This document shows positions 9,775-19,399 of a stretch of DNA of 64,000 nucleotides, in pieces (the stretch's first letter is position 1; each line of letters starts with the position of its first letter). The notes beneath the pieces are model-generated. The model worked only from the letters and a program-made list of their open reading frames with translations. It made no database searches and was not told the DNA's origin. This DNA is from Corallococcus soli (GTDB taxonomy: Bacteria; Myxococcota; Myxococcia; Myxococcales; Myxococcaceae). Location: the NCBI RefSeq assembly GCF_014930455.1, contig NZ_JAAIYO010000003.1, positions 124,001 to 188,000 of the forward strand, written 5' to 3'. The translations under genes and the position numbers were made by a program.

Positions 9775-11082
9775 TCACCGGAACTCCGGAGGGGGCGGAC
9801 CCTCCTGGCGGGCCACGGGAGGAGAGGGCACCACGAGGCGCCGGGCCCTCTGGAAGAGGGGCACGGGCTGCTCCTCCGCCACGTACACGCCCCAGAAGTA
9901 CTCGCCTGGGGCGAGGCCGGGCAGCACCACCTGTTGCGTGCTGCCTTCACGGACGAGCACCGGGTGGCTCAGGTTCCGGTCGCGGGCCACGACGAGCCGG
10001 TAGTGGGGGGCTCCGCCGGGGGACTGCCACGCGAAGACGATGTCCTGGGCCGCCAGGGCCTCCGGGGCCCGGTAGTCGTCGCGCGGCGCGATGAGCAGGG
10101 CACGCCGTGGCTCGCGGTCCACGTAGATGCGGCGGGCGAAGCCGGATTCACCCGGCTGGCCCTGGGCGTCCAGCGCGGCCACGCGCCAGACGAACATCCC
10201 GGGCTCCGGCGGGAGGAAGGTGAAGCGCGAACCCTCCACCTGCATGTCCACCACGCGCCGGGTGAAGCCCAGGTCTCGCGCCACCTGCACCCGGTAGCGC
10301 GCCGCTCCGTCCAAGGCCTTCCAGGCGAGGGGGATGCCCAGGCCCGGGCTCCACCCGATGTGGGCATCCACGCCGGGGGACAGGCTGGTGGGGAAGGGGG
10401 GCCCGTCGTGTTCGGCGTCCTCCAGGCCGCGAGCGACGTCCAGCCAGCTCCCCGCATCGAGCGTGCGCCGGTTGGGTCCCTCCGCGAGCCTCAGGCGTCC
10501 ACGGGACACGCTGAGCTGCATGCCGCTGCCCGTGCGGGTGACGCGGAACTCCGCCGGTCCATCGAGCGCGTCCACCGTGAGCTCCACCTGATGGCCCGCG
10601 TCTCCGCGCAGGACGAGCGGGCCCTCCCACAGGGCGTCCACGGGGAGCACGCCCCGGGCGGTGCCCGACTCCAGCGCCACCACGGAGCCGCCCGTCGCGC
10701 CCCCATCCACCGGCAGGGGCCGTTCGACCAGCACCACGGTGTGCTCCTCCAATTCGAAGCGGCCTCCGCCTCGCAGCTCGATGCGCGCGGAGGCCGCGAG
10801 CCCGGTGCGCACCCAGTCGCCCGCGCGGAAGGTGGCGCCGGCCTCGAACGGCTCCCAGAACGAGCGGGCGGTGCGCATCGTGTCGACGGGACCCTGGGCC
10901 ACCGCGCAGGTGGCCACGATGGCCGCCAGCTCCCGCGACACGGCCGAGGCAGCACCGGTCTCCTCGGAGACGCGCGAGCAGCCCACCGTCAGGAGGGCCA
11001 GCAGCGCCACGCCCAGGGGGCGGCCCATGCGTCGGCCCCACGCGTGCGAAGGCGGACCCGGCCGCGAACGCACCTCCATCAT
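9775..11082 (-). CDS. FecR-domain lipoprotein with Fn3-like repeats
   Basis: 435 aa from ATG 11082, which overlaps the stop of the upstream kinase gene as ATGA. A second start at 11028 would give a shorter lipoprotein beginning MGRPLGVALLALLTVGCS, with a clear lipobox (LTVGC), so the mature protein is probably lipid-anchored either way. Residues ~65-200 resemble a FecR domain (ATFRAGDWVRTGLAASARIELRGGGRFELEE). Two fibronectin-III-like modules follow, each with a Trp-rich strand pattern (LGIPLAWKALDGAARYRVQVARD; IVFAWQSPGGAPHYRLVVARD). The order PEGA-type lipoprotein, kinase, FecR lipoprotein suggests an envelope-sensing unit. The exact start is uncertain. Confidence 0.75.
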   Translation of the reverse strand: MMEVRSRPGPPSHAWGRRMGRPLGVALLALLTVGCSRVSEETGAASAVSRELAAIVATCAVAQGPVDTMRTARSFWEPFEAGATFRAGDWVRTGLAASARIELRGGGRFELEEHTVVLVERPLPVDGGATGGSVVALESGTARGVLPVDALWEGPLVLRGDAGHQVELTVDALDGPAEFRVTRTGSGMQLSVSRGRLRLAEGPNRRTLDAGSWLDVARGLEDAEHDGPPFPTSLSPGVDAHIGWSPGLGIPLAWKALDGAARYRVQVARDLGFTRRVVDMQVEGSRFTFLPPEPGMFVWRVAALDAQGQPGESGFARRIYVDREPRRALLIAPRDDYRAPEALAAQDIVFAWQSPGGAPHYRLVVARDRNLSHPVLVREGSTQQVVLPGLAPGEYFWGVYVAEEQPVPLFQRARRLVVPSPPVARQEGPPPPEFR

Positions 11083-13085
11083 CGCCTCCACCCGGGCGGA
11101 GCGCGGCGCGCTTCGTCCTCCAGGAACTGGAGCTTCAGGCGCGGCACGCTCCGCTCCGGCGCCGCTTCGAGCGCTGCGCGCAGGTGGGCCACGGCTTCGG
11201 CCACGTCGCCCCGCTGCGTGGCCTCCAGCGCCAGTTGCTCGAAGCCATCCGCCAGCGCCTCCAGCCGTTGCTGGACGCGCGGATCCCCCGGACGCAGCGC
11301 CCGCGCCGCCTGGAGCTGCGCCAGCGCCGTGTCCTCTCCGGCCCCGGACAGCTTCGCCACCGCGATGAGCCGGTCCGCCCTCAGCAGGTGCTCCCCCAGC
11401 GCGGACTCCCGCGCGTGCAGGGGCCACAGGAGCGCCGCGCTCGAAGCGGCCAGGACCGTGAGCGCCAACGCCCCCCAGCGCAGCCCCTGCCGGTGGCGCG
11501 CGGCCAGCAGTCGCAACGCCACCGGGAAGCGTTGATCGACGAACCCCATCCACCGGCGGCACCGCTGTGAGCGCGGTGGCCGGTCCCTTCCGCGCGCGAC
11601 GCCGATGAGCGCCTCCGTCTCGCGCTGTACCCGCTCCAGCGGCTCCCCGAACAGCTCGCGCATCGCCTGCACCAGGTCGAACGGGGGCAGGGTGGCCCGC
11701 ACGCGCTCCAGCGCCTGACGCAGGGCCCGGGCGCTGGGCGCGCGGCGCGTGGGCTCGGGCTCGGTGGCCCACCGCACCAGCCGCTCCAGCTCCGGCGTCA
11801 CCTGGGGATTGAAGCGCGCCGGCCGCGGACCCTCCGGGTGCCCGGTGCCGGTGACGTCCCCGAGCGCGCGGTGCAGCGTGAGCAGCTCATGGAGCACCCG
11901 CCCCATGCCGTGGATGTCCCAGCCGGGCTCCGGGCGCCCTCCCGCCGCCTGCTCTGGCGCCATGTACGCGCGCTTGCCCACCCTCAGCAAATCGTTGCCG
12001 CTGGCGATGCTCGCCGACGCGACGCCCATGTCCACCAGCTTCACCTCGCCGTGCAGCCCGATGAGCAGGTTGCCCGGGCTCACGTCGCGGTGGACCAGGT
12101 GCAGCGGGCGTCCATCCAGGTCGCGCTGCTCGTGCAGGTACTCCAGGGCCTTGCCCAGCTCGATGGCGAGCGTCACCGCGAGCGCCACCGGCGGAGGCCG
12201 TCCGCGCTGTCGCAGCCGGTCCAGCAGGTCCGCGCCGTTGCACCCGTGTACGTACTCCATCGCCATGAAGGGCCGTCCGGCGGCCGAGCCCACGTCGAAC
12301 ACCTGGATGACGTTGGGGTGCTGGAGCGTCGCGCTCAAGCGCGCCTCCGTGAGGAACAGCTCCGACAGGCGTGGGTGGCGCGCGTACTCCTGGAACACGA
12401 GCTTGAGCGCCACCAGCTTGTCCACGCCCTCGGCCATGGTGCGCCGCGCGAGGAGGACCTCCGCCATCCCCCCGGCCCCCAGACGCTTGAGCAACTGGTA
12501 CGGACCGAACGTGTCGAACGGCCGCAGCCCGCCCTGCCACGCCTCCGGGTCGCGCGCGTGCAGCACGTCCACGTGCGAGTAGTCGTGCAGCACCTGCGCC
12601 CCCTCCACCGTGGAGCGGGGCCGGATGCCCACCGGCGTCGGCTCCTCCCGCCAGCCGTCCGCGTCCCCCGTGGGGCCCGCACCCGACACGTTGTCGGAGG
12701 CGGCCACGGGCGGCGGAGGGGCCGGGCGTTCATCGCGCGGGCTCACCGGCAGCGGGAGGCTGCCCGCGTCCAGCGCGACGAACTTGACGAAGTAGCCGCG
12801 CACCCAGCCGGACACCCCGTGCTCCATCACGCGCACGCGGCCGGAGACGGCAGGCTCCGCGCCCTGGAAGGCGACCTGGAGCGGGAACTCCGTCCCGATG
12901 GGCCGTGGCGCATCCGCCGGCACGAACAGGCCATGCTCCGTCATGCTCTTCCACAGCCGCGCGCGAGACTCCGGCGCGTCCGCGAACGGCAACCGGAACA
13001 GCCGCCCCCTTCTCCTTGCCAGCTTCACGCCGTTGCTCCCCTCTGCGAATGACGGTTCGTGCGCCTTCGGGCCCGGGCCCCTCAT
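11079..13085 (-). CDS. Ser/Thr protein kinase with PilZ-like N-terminus and TPR-like tail
   Basis: 668 aa. Residues ~20-110 resemble the PilZ-like region found ahead of kinases in myxobacteria (SGRVRVMEHGVSGWVRGYFVKFV). Residues ~190-450 form a Hanks-type kinase with the Gly loop LGAGGMAEV, the catalytic Lys in VALKLV, the catalytic loop HRDVSPGN, and a DMG in place of DFG that keeps the metal-binding Asp. A membrane segment lies near residues 560-580 (WGALALTVLAASSAALLW). The remainder is helical and TPR-like. The start at 13085 overlaps the upstream lipoprotein stop and the end overlaps the FecR lipoprotein start, so the three genes are translationally coupled. Activity is likely; targets are unknown. 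Confidence 0.87.
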   Translation of the reverse strand: MRGPGPKAHEPSFAEGSNGVKLARRRGRLFRLPFADAPESRARLWKSMTEHGLFVPADAPRPIGTEFPLQVAFQGAEPAVSGRVRVMEHGVSGWVRGYFVKFVALDAGSLPLPVSPRDERPAPPPPVAASDNVSGAGPTGDADGWREEPTPVGIRPRSTVEGAQVLHDYSHVDVLHARDPEAWQGGLRPFDTFGPYQLLKRLGAGGMAEVLLARRTMAEGVDKLVALKLVFQEYARHPRLSELFLTEARLSATLQHPNVIQVFDVGSAAGRPFMAMEYVHGCNGADLLDRLRQRGRPPPVALAVTLAIELGKALEYLHEQRDLDGRPLHLVHRDVSPGNLLIGLHGEVKLVDMGVASASIASGNDLLRVGKRAYMAPEQAAGGRPEPGWDIHGMGRVLHELLTLHRALGDVTGTGHPEGPRPARFNPQVTPELERLVRWATEPEPTRRAPSARALRQALERVRATLPPFDLVQAMRELFGEPLERVQRETEALIGVARGRDRPPRSQRCRRWMGFVDQRFPVALRLLAARHRQGLRWGALALTVLAASSAALLWPLHARESALGEHLLRADRLIAVAKLSGAGEDTALAQLQAARALRPGDPRVQQRLEALADGFEQLALEATQRGDVAEAVAHLRAALEAAPERSVPRLKLQFLEDEARRAPPGWRR

Positions 13086-13471
13086 CAGGGCGCCGCGGTC
13101 AACGTCACCTGGATGGGCTCCGGGCGGTCGCCCACCAGCACCTCGGCCCTCCAGGTGGCGTGGCCCGTAAGCTGGACGCTCACCTGATGGACGCCCGGTG
13201 CCAGCGCGACCAGCGACTCCAGCTGCCGCGCGAGCCCCACGGCCCGGCCATCCACGAACACGCGGGCGCTCTCCGGCAGCACGTCGAAGCGCAGCCCCGT
13301 CTCCCGTGTTCGCTCCACCCCCACCGCGCGCGCCGGGGGGCGCTGTGGGCGCGCTGTCTCCAGCCGCAGGAACGGCAGGGCCTGGGCCACGGGATGGCTT
13401 GGGAGGCGTGCACAGGAGCAGGTCCCGACCATCAGGAGCGTGATGAACAGACGTGACGTGTGCGGGGGCAT
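13085..13471 (-). CDS. Small PEGA-like lipoprotein
   Basis: 128 aa from ATG 13471, chosen because it places a lipoprotein signal at the N-terminus (hydrophobic core FITLLMVGTCSC with a lipobox-like Cys). The rest contains one PEGA-like beta module: FDVLPESARVFVDGRAVG, then LAPGVHQVSVQLTGH. PEGA domains bind or decorate surface polymers and are often found with kinases in this group. It is the first gene of a three-gene coupled unit with the kinase and the FecR lipoprotein (stop/start overlap at 13085). The same frame extends upstream to 13747, but that stretch lacks protein character. Confidence 0.7.
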   Translation of the reverse strand: MPPHTSRLFITLLMVGTCSCARLPSHPVAQALPFLRLETARPQRPPARAVGVERTRETGLRFDVLPESARVFVDGRAVGLARQLESLVALAPGVHQVSVQLTGHATWRAEVLVGDRPEPIQVTLTAAP

Positions 13472-13810
13472 GACAGGGATTGGAGCGTGGGCCAGGGGGC
13501 CTCCGTCAAGGCACCGGCCCTCGCGTCCCGGAGGCTGTCTCCACCCGCACAGCGCAAGCCGTGGCGGCATCTTTCCGACCCACCCGCCCAGGTCGCCCTC
13601 CCCGAGGAAGCAGCGGATGTCCCCCGGTGGACGAACCGCCGCGCGGGGGCGCGCCATCCCCCGGCGGGATGACGGACCGCGCGTGCGTGCGGGGCGACCT
13701 GGGAGGTGACAGGCATTGAGAGGAATTGACGTCCGGAGGGGGTCCATCCGGATCCAGGCATGTCAGACGCCACCCTTAATCTGTGACGCATTCCAGCCCG
13801 AACCCACACC
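13472..13810. other. Divergent intergenic region without a recognisable gene
   Basis: 339 bp between two divergently transcribed operons. It must contain both promoters. A TTGACG hexamer occurs at 13726-13731, but I see no convincing matching -10 box at 16-18 bp. No open frame here has coding character. Confidence 0.5.
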
Positions 13811-14812
13811 ATGACGACCCGACTTCCCATGCCCGACCTCGCGCCCCGGACCTCGTCGTCTCTCCTGCCTGGACGGCCCTTCGCCCCCGGGCGTGACGGC
13901 CTCATCCGCGGCCACACGCCCCGCTTCACGGACATCCGGCCGCTGCGGCTGGAGGACTTCCTGTCGGGGGCGCCCCGAAGGAGGGACGCCTTCGCCCGGG
14001 CGCTCGTCGAACAGCTCTCCGAGCGCGGCTTCTTCTACCTGGAGCGGCCCGCCGCGCTGCTGGCGCGCCACGAACTGGAGGGCTCGTTCGAGCGCTACGA
14101 GGCCACCTACCAGCACGCGCTCCTGGCGCACCCATACCTGCACGCGCTGATGCCCGCGGAGTCGGTGTTCCAGACGGGCTACAACGCCACGTGGTTCCCG
14201 GAGTCCACGGTGGTGCGGCAGGCCATCGAGGCCTTCATGGCCAAGCCCGCGACGTGGAACGCCTTCCGGCGGAGGCTCGTGCCGGAGCCGGTGCGGGAGC
14301 TGCTCGGGGCCTCGGAGGAGGCGTACCTCGCCTGCCACGAGGTGGGCAGCGTGCTGCTGGAGGCGCTGGAGCACGGCTACGGCCTGCGCGCTGGGGGCCT
14401 CACGCGCCTGTTCCGCCGCCGCACGGAAGGGGCGGTGCGGTTCGTGAAGTACCACGCGCCCAGCGTCGCCCGGAGGCGCCGGGAGGTGGTGGCGCACGCG
14501 TCGGAGCCGCACGCGGACAAGAGCTTCTTCACCTTCAACCTGGGGGAGTCCCGGCCGGGGCTGGTGTGGCTGGACAGGGGTGTGCCCCGCCTGCTGCCCA
14601 ACGACGCGGGGCACTGGCTCATCACCTCCGGCCAGTTCTCCGAAGGGCTGACGCGGGAGCTGGACGCGCCGGTGCGCGCGTTCCGGCACACGGTGGTCAA
14701 CGACGGCGAGCGCGTCGTCGTGCTCGGCTTCGTGACGCCTGAAGGGGACCTGCACGACCTTCCGCTGGACGAGTGGCCCGCGCCGACGCGCATGGGAGGC
14801 CCCCGTGGCTGA
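13811..14812 (+). CDS. 2OG-Fe(II) dioxygenase-like (isopenicillin N synthase-type) protein
   Basis: 333 aa. The C-terminal half has the double-stranded beta-helix signature: a likely His-x-Asp pair in EPHADKSFFTFNLG, and a distal His in VRAFRHTVVNDGERVV followed by strands that would close the jelly roll. The N-terminal part resembles the IPNS-type front end (IRPLRLEDFL ... LSERGFFYLERP), common in oxygenases acting on small molecules. The substrate cannot be inferred; neighbours (PIG-L deacetylase, glycosyltransferase, methyltransferase) suggest modification of a sugar-containing metabolite. It ends with an 8-bp overlap into the deacetylase gene and is probably the first gene of a four-gene unit. 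Confidence 0.75.
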   Translation: MTTRLPMPDLAPRTSSSLLPGRPFAPGRDGLIRGHTPRFTDIRPLRLEDFLSGAPRRRDAFARALVEQLSERGFFYLERPAALLARHELEGSFERYEATYQHALLAHPYLHALMPAESVFQTGYNATWFPESTVVRQAIEAFMAKPATWNAFRRRLVPEPVRELLGASEEAYLACHEVGSVLLEALEHGYGLRAGGLTRLFRRRTEGAVRFVKYHAPSVARRRREVVAHASEPHADKSFFTFNLGESRPGLVWLDRGVPRLLPNDAGHWLITSGQFSEGLTRELDAPVRAFRHTVVNDGERVVVLGFVTPEGDLHDLPLDEWPAPTRMGGPRG

Positions 14813-15536
14813 GCACGCGCGGAGCGACGAGGGCGGGCCGGAGCACGTGTTCTTCTCACCCCATCCGGATGACGTGGCGCTGGGCGCCTACGCGAGCCTG
14901 CTGGGCGTGCCCCGGGGTATCGTCCCCACGCTCGTCACCGTCTTCTCGCAGAGCTGCTGGGAGTTCGTGCTGCCGGTGGACCCCACGCGGGCGCTGGCGG
15001 TGACGTCGCTGCGGATGGGCGAGGACCGGAGGTTCGCCCGGGCGCATGGCGCGGACCTCGTGCACCTGGGCTTTCGCGACACCAGCCTGCGCTCACCGCC
15101 CGGAGGCGTCCGGGAGCCGGAGGAGGCCACGGCGGCGCTGGGCCTGCGCGTCCGCGAGGCGCTGGCGGAGGTCCTGGCGCACGTGTCCGACGACGCGGTC
15201 TGCTACGTGCCGCTGGGCATCTCCAGCCACGTGGACCACCTGCTGGTGCGCGACGCGGTGCGGGCGCTGCGGGGGGACCGGGGCGCGATTGTCTACTACG
15301 AGGACCTGCCGTACTCCGCGCACCACCCGGACGACGAGATCGTCGACTACGCGTGGGCGCTCGGGCTTACGCCCCGGTGCCTGGACCTGACGGCGCTGTG
15401 GACCGCGAAGGTGCGGGGCCTGTCGTTCTATGCAAGCCAGCTGGAGCCGGCGACGCTGCCCGCCGTGGAGGCGCACGCGAGGCGGTTGGGCGCGGGCCGC
15501 AAGCTGTGCGAGCGCGTCTGGACGGTGGCCCCATGA
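14805..15536 (+). CDS. PIG-L-family deacetylase
   Basis: 243 aa from a GTG at 14805 that overlaps the oxygenase stop by 8 bp. The hallmark zinc-binding motif PHPDD appears near residue 19 (VFFSPHPDDVALGAY), and a distal His motif is present in GISSHVDHLLVRDAV. Family members remove N-acetyl groups from GlcNAc-type substrates (GPI precursors, mycothiol/bacillithiol intermediates, glycopeptides). Its last bases form an ATGA overlap with the glycosyltransferase gene, so both products probably act in one pathway. Confidence 0.9.
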   Translation: MAEHARSDEGGPEHVFFSPHPDDVALGAYASLLGVPRGIVPTLVTVFSQSCWEFVLPVDPTRALAVTSLRMGEDRRFARAHGADLVHLGFRDTSLRSPPGGVREPEEATAALGLRVREALAEVLAHVSDDAVCYVPLGISSHVDHLLVRDAVRALRGDRGAIVYYEDLPYSAHHPDDEIVDYAWALGLTPRCLDLTALWTAKVRGLSFYASQLEPATLPAVEAHARRLGAGRKLCERVWTVAP

Positions 15537-17431
15537 GGGTGCGGGAGCCCGCCGCGAGCGGGGAGCTGCTGGTGCACCTGTCCTACGAGGCCACGCGCAC
15601 GCTGGGCGGGATGGGCGTGGTGCTGGAGCACCTGCTGGCGGCGCCCGACTACCGCGCGGCCTTTCCCCGCACGCTGCTGGTGAGCCCCACCGTGCGCCCG
15701 TGCGGCCTGGGCAGCTACGCGCCGGAGGAGTCGCTCGCGCACGACCTGGAGGCGCGCGGCGAGGTGCTCTACAGCGGCCTGCGCCGTCACAACCCGGACG
15801 GCTGGACGCGCGTCTTCCAGCCCGTGGAGGCGCGCCACGACGTGTCGTTCGTCTACGGCCTGCGGGAGGCGCCGGGCGGGCCGGTGGAGGTGCTGCTGGT
15901 GGACGTCACCGACGTGCTCCGCGGCTACCGGGCCCGGCTGGGCACGCTGCCGCTGTTCCTCCAGCGGCTGCGCACGCTGCTCGGGGTGGACCTGCCGTTC
16001 GACTGTCGCGGCGGCAGGCCCGCGCCGTGGCGGGCCCTCTCGCGCGCGTGGCGGGCCGTGCACGGGACCCGGCTGGGCGCGGCGCCGTGGCTCAACCGCC
16101 TGTTCCGGCGCGCGGTGCACCACGGCCTCCTGGACGCGCCGCCGTTGGATCACGACGCCATGCTGGCCATCACGCTCGCGGAGCCCGTCTTCGACGCGGT
16201 GGCGCGGCTGCGCTCACCGGACGGCGCGGGAAGCGTCGTCCTGGCGCAGGAGCACCTGTCGCTGCCGCTCGCGTACAAGGCGCTGCTGGACGGACGCGAC
16301 TGGTGCCGCACCGTCTACTACGCGGGCGAGGTGCGCACGCCCCGGGTGCTCGTGGAGTACGGCGAGGCGGGGCAGGGCGCGTCCGATGCGCGCTTCTACA
16401 ACGTGCAGCGCCTGGGCCTGGAGCAGGGCCGGACGTTGGAGCAGGTGTACCCGGTGGGCACCTGGCCCGGCTTCCAGATCCTCCGCAACGGGCACCTGTG
16501 CGACCGCGTGGGCGCGGTGAGCGCGTCCGTCGCGGACGAGCTGCGCTTCCTCGACCCGCGCTATTCGCTGCGGCCCGTGACGGTGGTGCCCCACGGCAAC
16601 CGCGTGATTGAGACGGACGGGGACGCGAGGGAGGCCGCGCGGGCGCGGGTGCTGCGCCATGCGCGCAAGCAGTGGGGCCAGGACTTCCGCCTGCTGCTCA
16701 CGCACATCTCCCGGGACGAGGTCTGCAAGGGCCTCTGGCGCGACGTGGACGTGTGCGAGCACCTGGCGGAGCTGCTGCCCGGGGAGCGGCGGCCCGCGTT
16801 GCTGGTGATGGTGACGGAGTGGAACGAGGCGGAGCCGTCCGACAACCTGCGCCTCGTGAAGGCGCGCGTGGACGCGTTCAACGCGAAGGACGCCGGCGTG
16901 CGCATCGCGCTGGTGAACCAGCCCTCGTGGCCCCTGGGCCTGGACTTCACGCGGGATGACCTGCACCGCGCCACGGACGTGTCGCTGGGCCAGTCGCTGT
17001 ACGAGTCCCACGGCCTGGCGCAGCTGGAAGCGCTGGGCTGCGGCTCGGTCTGCGTCATCTCCGGGGCGAGCGGCGCCCGGCGCACCCTGCGGGAGACGTG
17101 CGAGGCCCTGGGCCTGTCGGAGTCCGCGCACCCGAACCTCGTCGTGTCGGACCCCGTGGCGGATGCCCGCGAGGCGGGGCTCGCGCACTCGGTGGAGGCG
17201 TGGAAGGCGCTGCCGTCCGCCGTCCTGCGCGAACAGGAGCTGCGCACCGCGCGCTGGGTGGCGGAAGCGGTGCTCCGCCGCCTCCCACGCGATGCGCACG
17301 AAGGCCGCCTCCTGCTGGAGACGGGCAGGGCCCTGGCGGAGCGGCTGCGCTGGGAGCCCATCCTCCGCGAGCAGTTGATTCCCCTCCTCCAATTCCCGCC
17401 CCGCGAAGCGCAACCCGACTGGAGTGTCTGA
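15533..17431 (+). CDS. GT-B glycosyltransferase (glycogen-synthase-like)
   Basis: 632 aa from ATG 15533, which overlaps the PIG-L stop (ATGA). The N-terminus has a starch/glycogen-synthase-like GGMGVVLEHLL loop after a beta strand (ELLVHLSYEATRT). The C-terminal domain carries VVPHGNRV, a strand/turn near LLLTHISRDEVCKGLW, and the donor-binding ESHGLAQLEALGCG segment with two Glu seven residues apart, typical of GT4/GT5-like retaining enzymes. At ~630 aa it is longer than typical GT4 enzymes, and an insertion (about residues 150-290) separates the two Rossmann halves. It may transfer a sugar to the neighbouring pathway's acceptor; donor and acceptor unknown. Confidence 0.82.
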   Translation: MRVREPAASGELLVHLSYEATRTLGGMGVVLEHLLAAPDYRAAFPRTLLVSPTVRPCGLGSYAPEESLAHDLEARGEVLYSGLRRHNPDGWTRVFQPVEARHDVSFVYGLREAPGGPVEVLLVDVTDVLRGYRARLGTLPLFLQRLRTLLGVDLPFDCRGGRPAPWRALSRAWRAVHGTRLGAAPWLNRLFRRAVHHGLLDAPPLDHDAMLAITLAEPVFDAVARLRSPDGAGSVVLAQEHLSLPLAYKALLDGRDWCRTVYYAGEVRTPRVLVEYGEAGQGASDARFYNVQRLGLEQGRTLEQVYPVGTWPGFQILRNGHLCDRVGAVSASVADELRFLDPRYSLRPVTVVPHGNRVIETDGDAREAARARVLRHARKQWGQDFRLLLTHISRDEVCKGLWRDVDVCEHLAELLPGERRPALLVMVTEWNEAEPSDNLRLVKARVDAFNAKDAGVRIALVNQPSWPLGLDFTRDDLHRATDVSLGQSLYESHGLAQLEALGCGSVCVISGASGARRTLRETCEALGLSESAHPNLVVSDPVADAREAGLAHSVEAWKALPSAVLREQELRTARWVAEAVLRRLPRDAHEGRLLLETGRALAERLRWEPILREQLIPLLQFPPREAQPDWSV

Positions 17432-18539
17432 CATGGAAGCGAGCGACAAGGCCGCGACGCTCATCGTGGTGGCCCACCCCGAGGACGTCGTCCGGCTGTT
17501 CAGCACCGTCGCGGAGGGCGCGGACCTCGCGGTGGTGACGGAGGACGGGAGCGCCAGCCGGGAGCTGGAGGCGGTGGGCAGGGCGCTGGGCGCGCGCACG
17601 ACGCACCTGCTGTTGTCCCCGTCGGAGGTGGGGCCCTGGTGCCGGGAGCAGCGCGAGCGGGGGCCCGGCCGCGTCTTCACGCACAGCCCGCAGGAAGAGG
17701 CGCCGCTGCACCGCGAGGTGGCGGTCCTGGTCAGCCGCGTGTTCGAGCGGCTGTGGGTGCCCGCCACGGGCGCGCGTCCGACGGAGTGCACGGTGCTGGA
17801 CGACGCGGCCTTCCAGCGCAAGCTGGACCTGCTCAATGCCTTGTACCGGGAGCGCCCCGACGGCGCCCAGGCCGGCGCGTGCACGGAGCCGCTGCGCGAC
17901 GGTCCCGGCCTGGAGGCCTTCACGCAGGTGCGCTCCACGGACATGGTGCGCGCCCTGTCCCTCACCAAGCCGGAGATCTTCTCCGAGCTCGCGGACCCCT
18001 GGGGCTTCGCCCGGTCCCCGTATGAGACCGAGCGCTTCGCCCTCACCGCGAAGGTGCTGGAGTCGCTGCGCCACGCCACGCCGCCGCCCCGGCGCGTGGT
18101 GGACGTGGGCGCGTGCGAGGGGATGATGACGGAGCACCTGCTGTCGCTCTTCCCCCACGCGAACGTCCAGGCCCTGGAGTCCGAACCCCGCTTCGTCGCG
18201 CGCCTGCGCGAGCGGCTGGGAGGACACGCCCGCGTGCGCATCGTGGAGGCGTCCGTGGAGGACGTGGCGCTGGAGGCGGACCTCGTGCTGCTCGCGGAGG
18301 TGCTCTACTACCTGTCCGACGACGCGGGCCGCGACCTCCTGGAGCGCCTGCGCGCCTCGCACCTGCTCACGTCCTACGGGGGCGCTTTCGGCGCCCAGGT
18401 GCACGAAAGGCTCGCGGAGCGCGGCTGGGAGGTTGTCCAGTCCATGACACTTCCCGGTCGCATCGAGCCCGTGGACGGCGCTCAGAGCCCGTTGCTGGTG
18501 CGACGGGCAGGCACCGAAATCCGTCTCTGGAGACGGTGA
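17424..18539 (+). CDS. PIG-L-like / NodS-like SAM methyltransferase fusion
   Basis: 371 aa from GTG 17424 (8-bp overlap with the glycosyltransferase); ATG 17433 is an alternative. The first ~170 residues look like a degenerate PIG-L domain: VVAHPEDVVRLF replaces the zinc motif PHPDD, so the deacetylase site is probably dead. From ~185 onward is a class I methyltransferase resembling NodS: ADPWGFARSPYETERFALT precedes the SAM-binding strand VVDVGACEGMMTEHLL. NodS-type enzymes N-methylate amino sugars freed by deacetylation. This fits the intact PIG-L two genes upstream: deacetylate, then N-methylate. That pathway logic is inferred. Confidence 0.8.
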   Translation: MSDMEASDKAATLIVVAHPEDVVRLFSTVAEGADLAVVTEDGSASRELEAVGRALGARTTHLLLSPSEVGPWCREQRERGPGRVFTHSPQEEAPLHREVAVLVSRVFERLWVPATGARPTECTVLDDAAFQRKLDLLNALYRERPDGAQAGACTEPLRDGPGLEAFTQVRSTDMVRALSLTKPEIFSELADPWGFARSPYETERFALTAKVLESLRHATPPPRRVVDVGACEGMMTEHLLSLFPHANVQALESEPRFVARLRERLGGHARVRIVEASVEDVALEADLVLLAEVLYYLSDDAGRDLLERLRASHLLTSYGGAFGAQVHERLAERGWEVVQSMTLPGRIEPVDGAQSPLLVRRAGTEIRLWRR

Positions 18540-18709
18540 TAACAAGGTTTCAAGGGGATCCGCCTGGGCTGTCCCGACTGAAGGTGGGACGTCTCTCCGC
18601 CCTGACACATGTATCGCGGGTTCATGCTTATCCCTGAGATGGGAATTCCGGTGTTGCCTGCTTGAATCCGCGTTGCCAATGACACGGGAACTCTCCAGCA
18701 TGGCCGAAC

Positions 18710-19399
18710 ATGGCCGCCCCGGAAGTTGTCACCCATGACCCCCTGGATGCCCCGGCCCGGGTATCTCGCGACGAGGGTCTGAAACACCTCACGCTCCGGC
18801 GTATCGCGCTGCCGTGGTTCGTGGCGCTCTGGGTGGCGGCATCGGCGGTGGGCACGGGGCTGCTGTGGTCGCACGCGAGCGCGGCGGGGCCGGCGGCGAC
18901 ACCGCCCTCCCGGCTGCCGGGGTCGTTCGCACCCGTGGGCGGTCCCGGGGCGTGGTCGCTGCTCGTCTTCCTCCATCCCCAGTGCCCCTGCTCGCGCGCG
19001 ACGCTCACGGAGCTGGCGAAGCTCACGGTCCGCGCGGGAGGCCGGCTCGCCACGCGCGTCTTCATCTGGGCGCCGACCGAGGCGTCCCCGGACTTCGTGC
19101 AGTCGGAGCTGTGGGCGCGGGCGCGCGCGTTGCCCGGCGTGGAGGTGGTGGCGGACGTGGATGGGCAGGTGGCGCGCGGCGTGGGCGCCCGGACGTCCGG
19201 TCAGGTGGTGCTGTACTCGCCGGAGGGTGAGGAGCGCTTCAGCGGCGGCATCACCCCCGCGCGCGGCCACGAGGGCGACAGCGCGGGCAACCTGGCCATC
19301 CGGGCCCTGGTGGAGGCGCGGGCGCCTGGAAGTCCCTCCGCGTCCGTCTTCGGCTGTGCCCTGGAAACACCCCCGAGCCCGTCGGGCGAGACCCCGTGA
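18710..19399 (+). CDS. Membrane-anchored thioredoxin-fold protein (RedB-like)
   Basis: 229 aa. One transmembrane helix near residues 33-55 ([20 protein letters not shown]) precedes a periplasmic domain. The domain has [19 protein letters not shown], a thioredoxin-like strand followed by a CPC motif rather than CxxC, and ends with a cis-Pro-like region and [17 protein letters not shown]. This matches RedB-type proteins. It is probably a redox or thiol-binding protein linked to the next gene: the chemoreceptor ATG overlaps this stop by one base. Confidence 0.75.
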   Translation: MAAPEVVTHDPLDAPARVSRDEGLKHLTLRRIALPWFVALWVAASAVGTGLLWSHASAAGPAATPPSRLPGSFAPVGGPGAWSLLVFLHPQCPCSRATLTELAKLTVRAGGRLATRVFIWAPTEASPDFVQSELWARARALPGVEVVADVDGQVARGVGARTSGQVVLYSPEGEERFSGGITPARGHEGDSAGNLAIRALVEARAPGSPSASVFGCALETPPSPSGETP

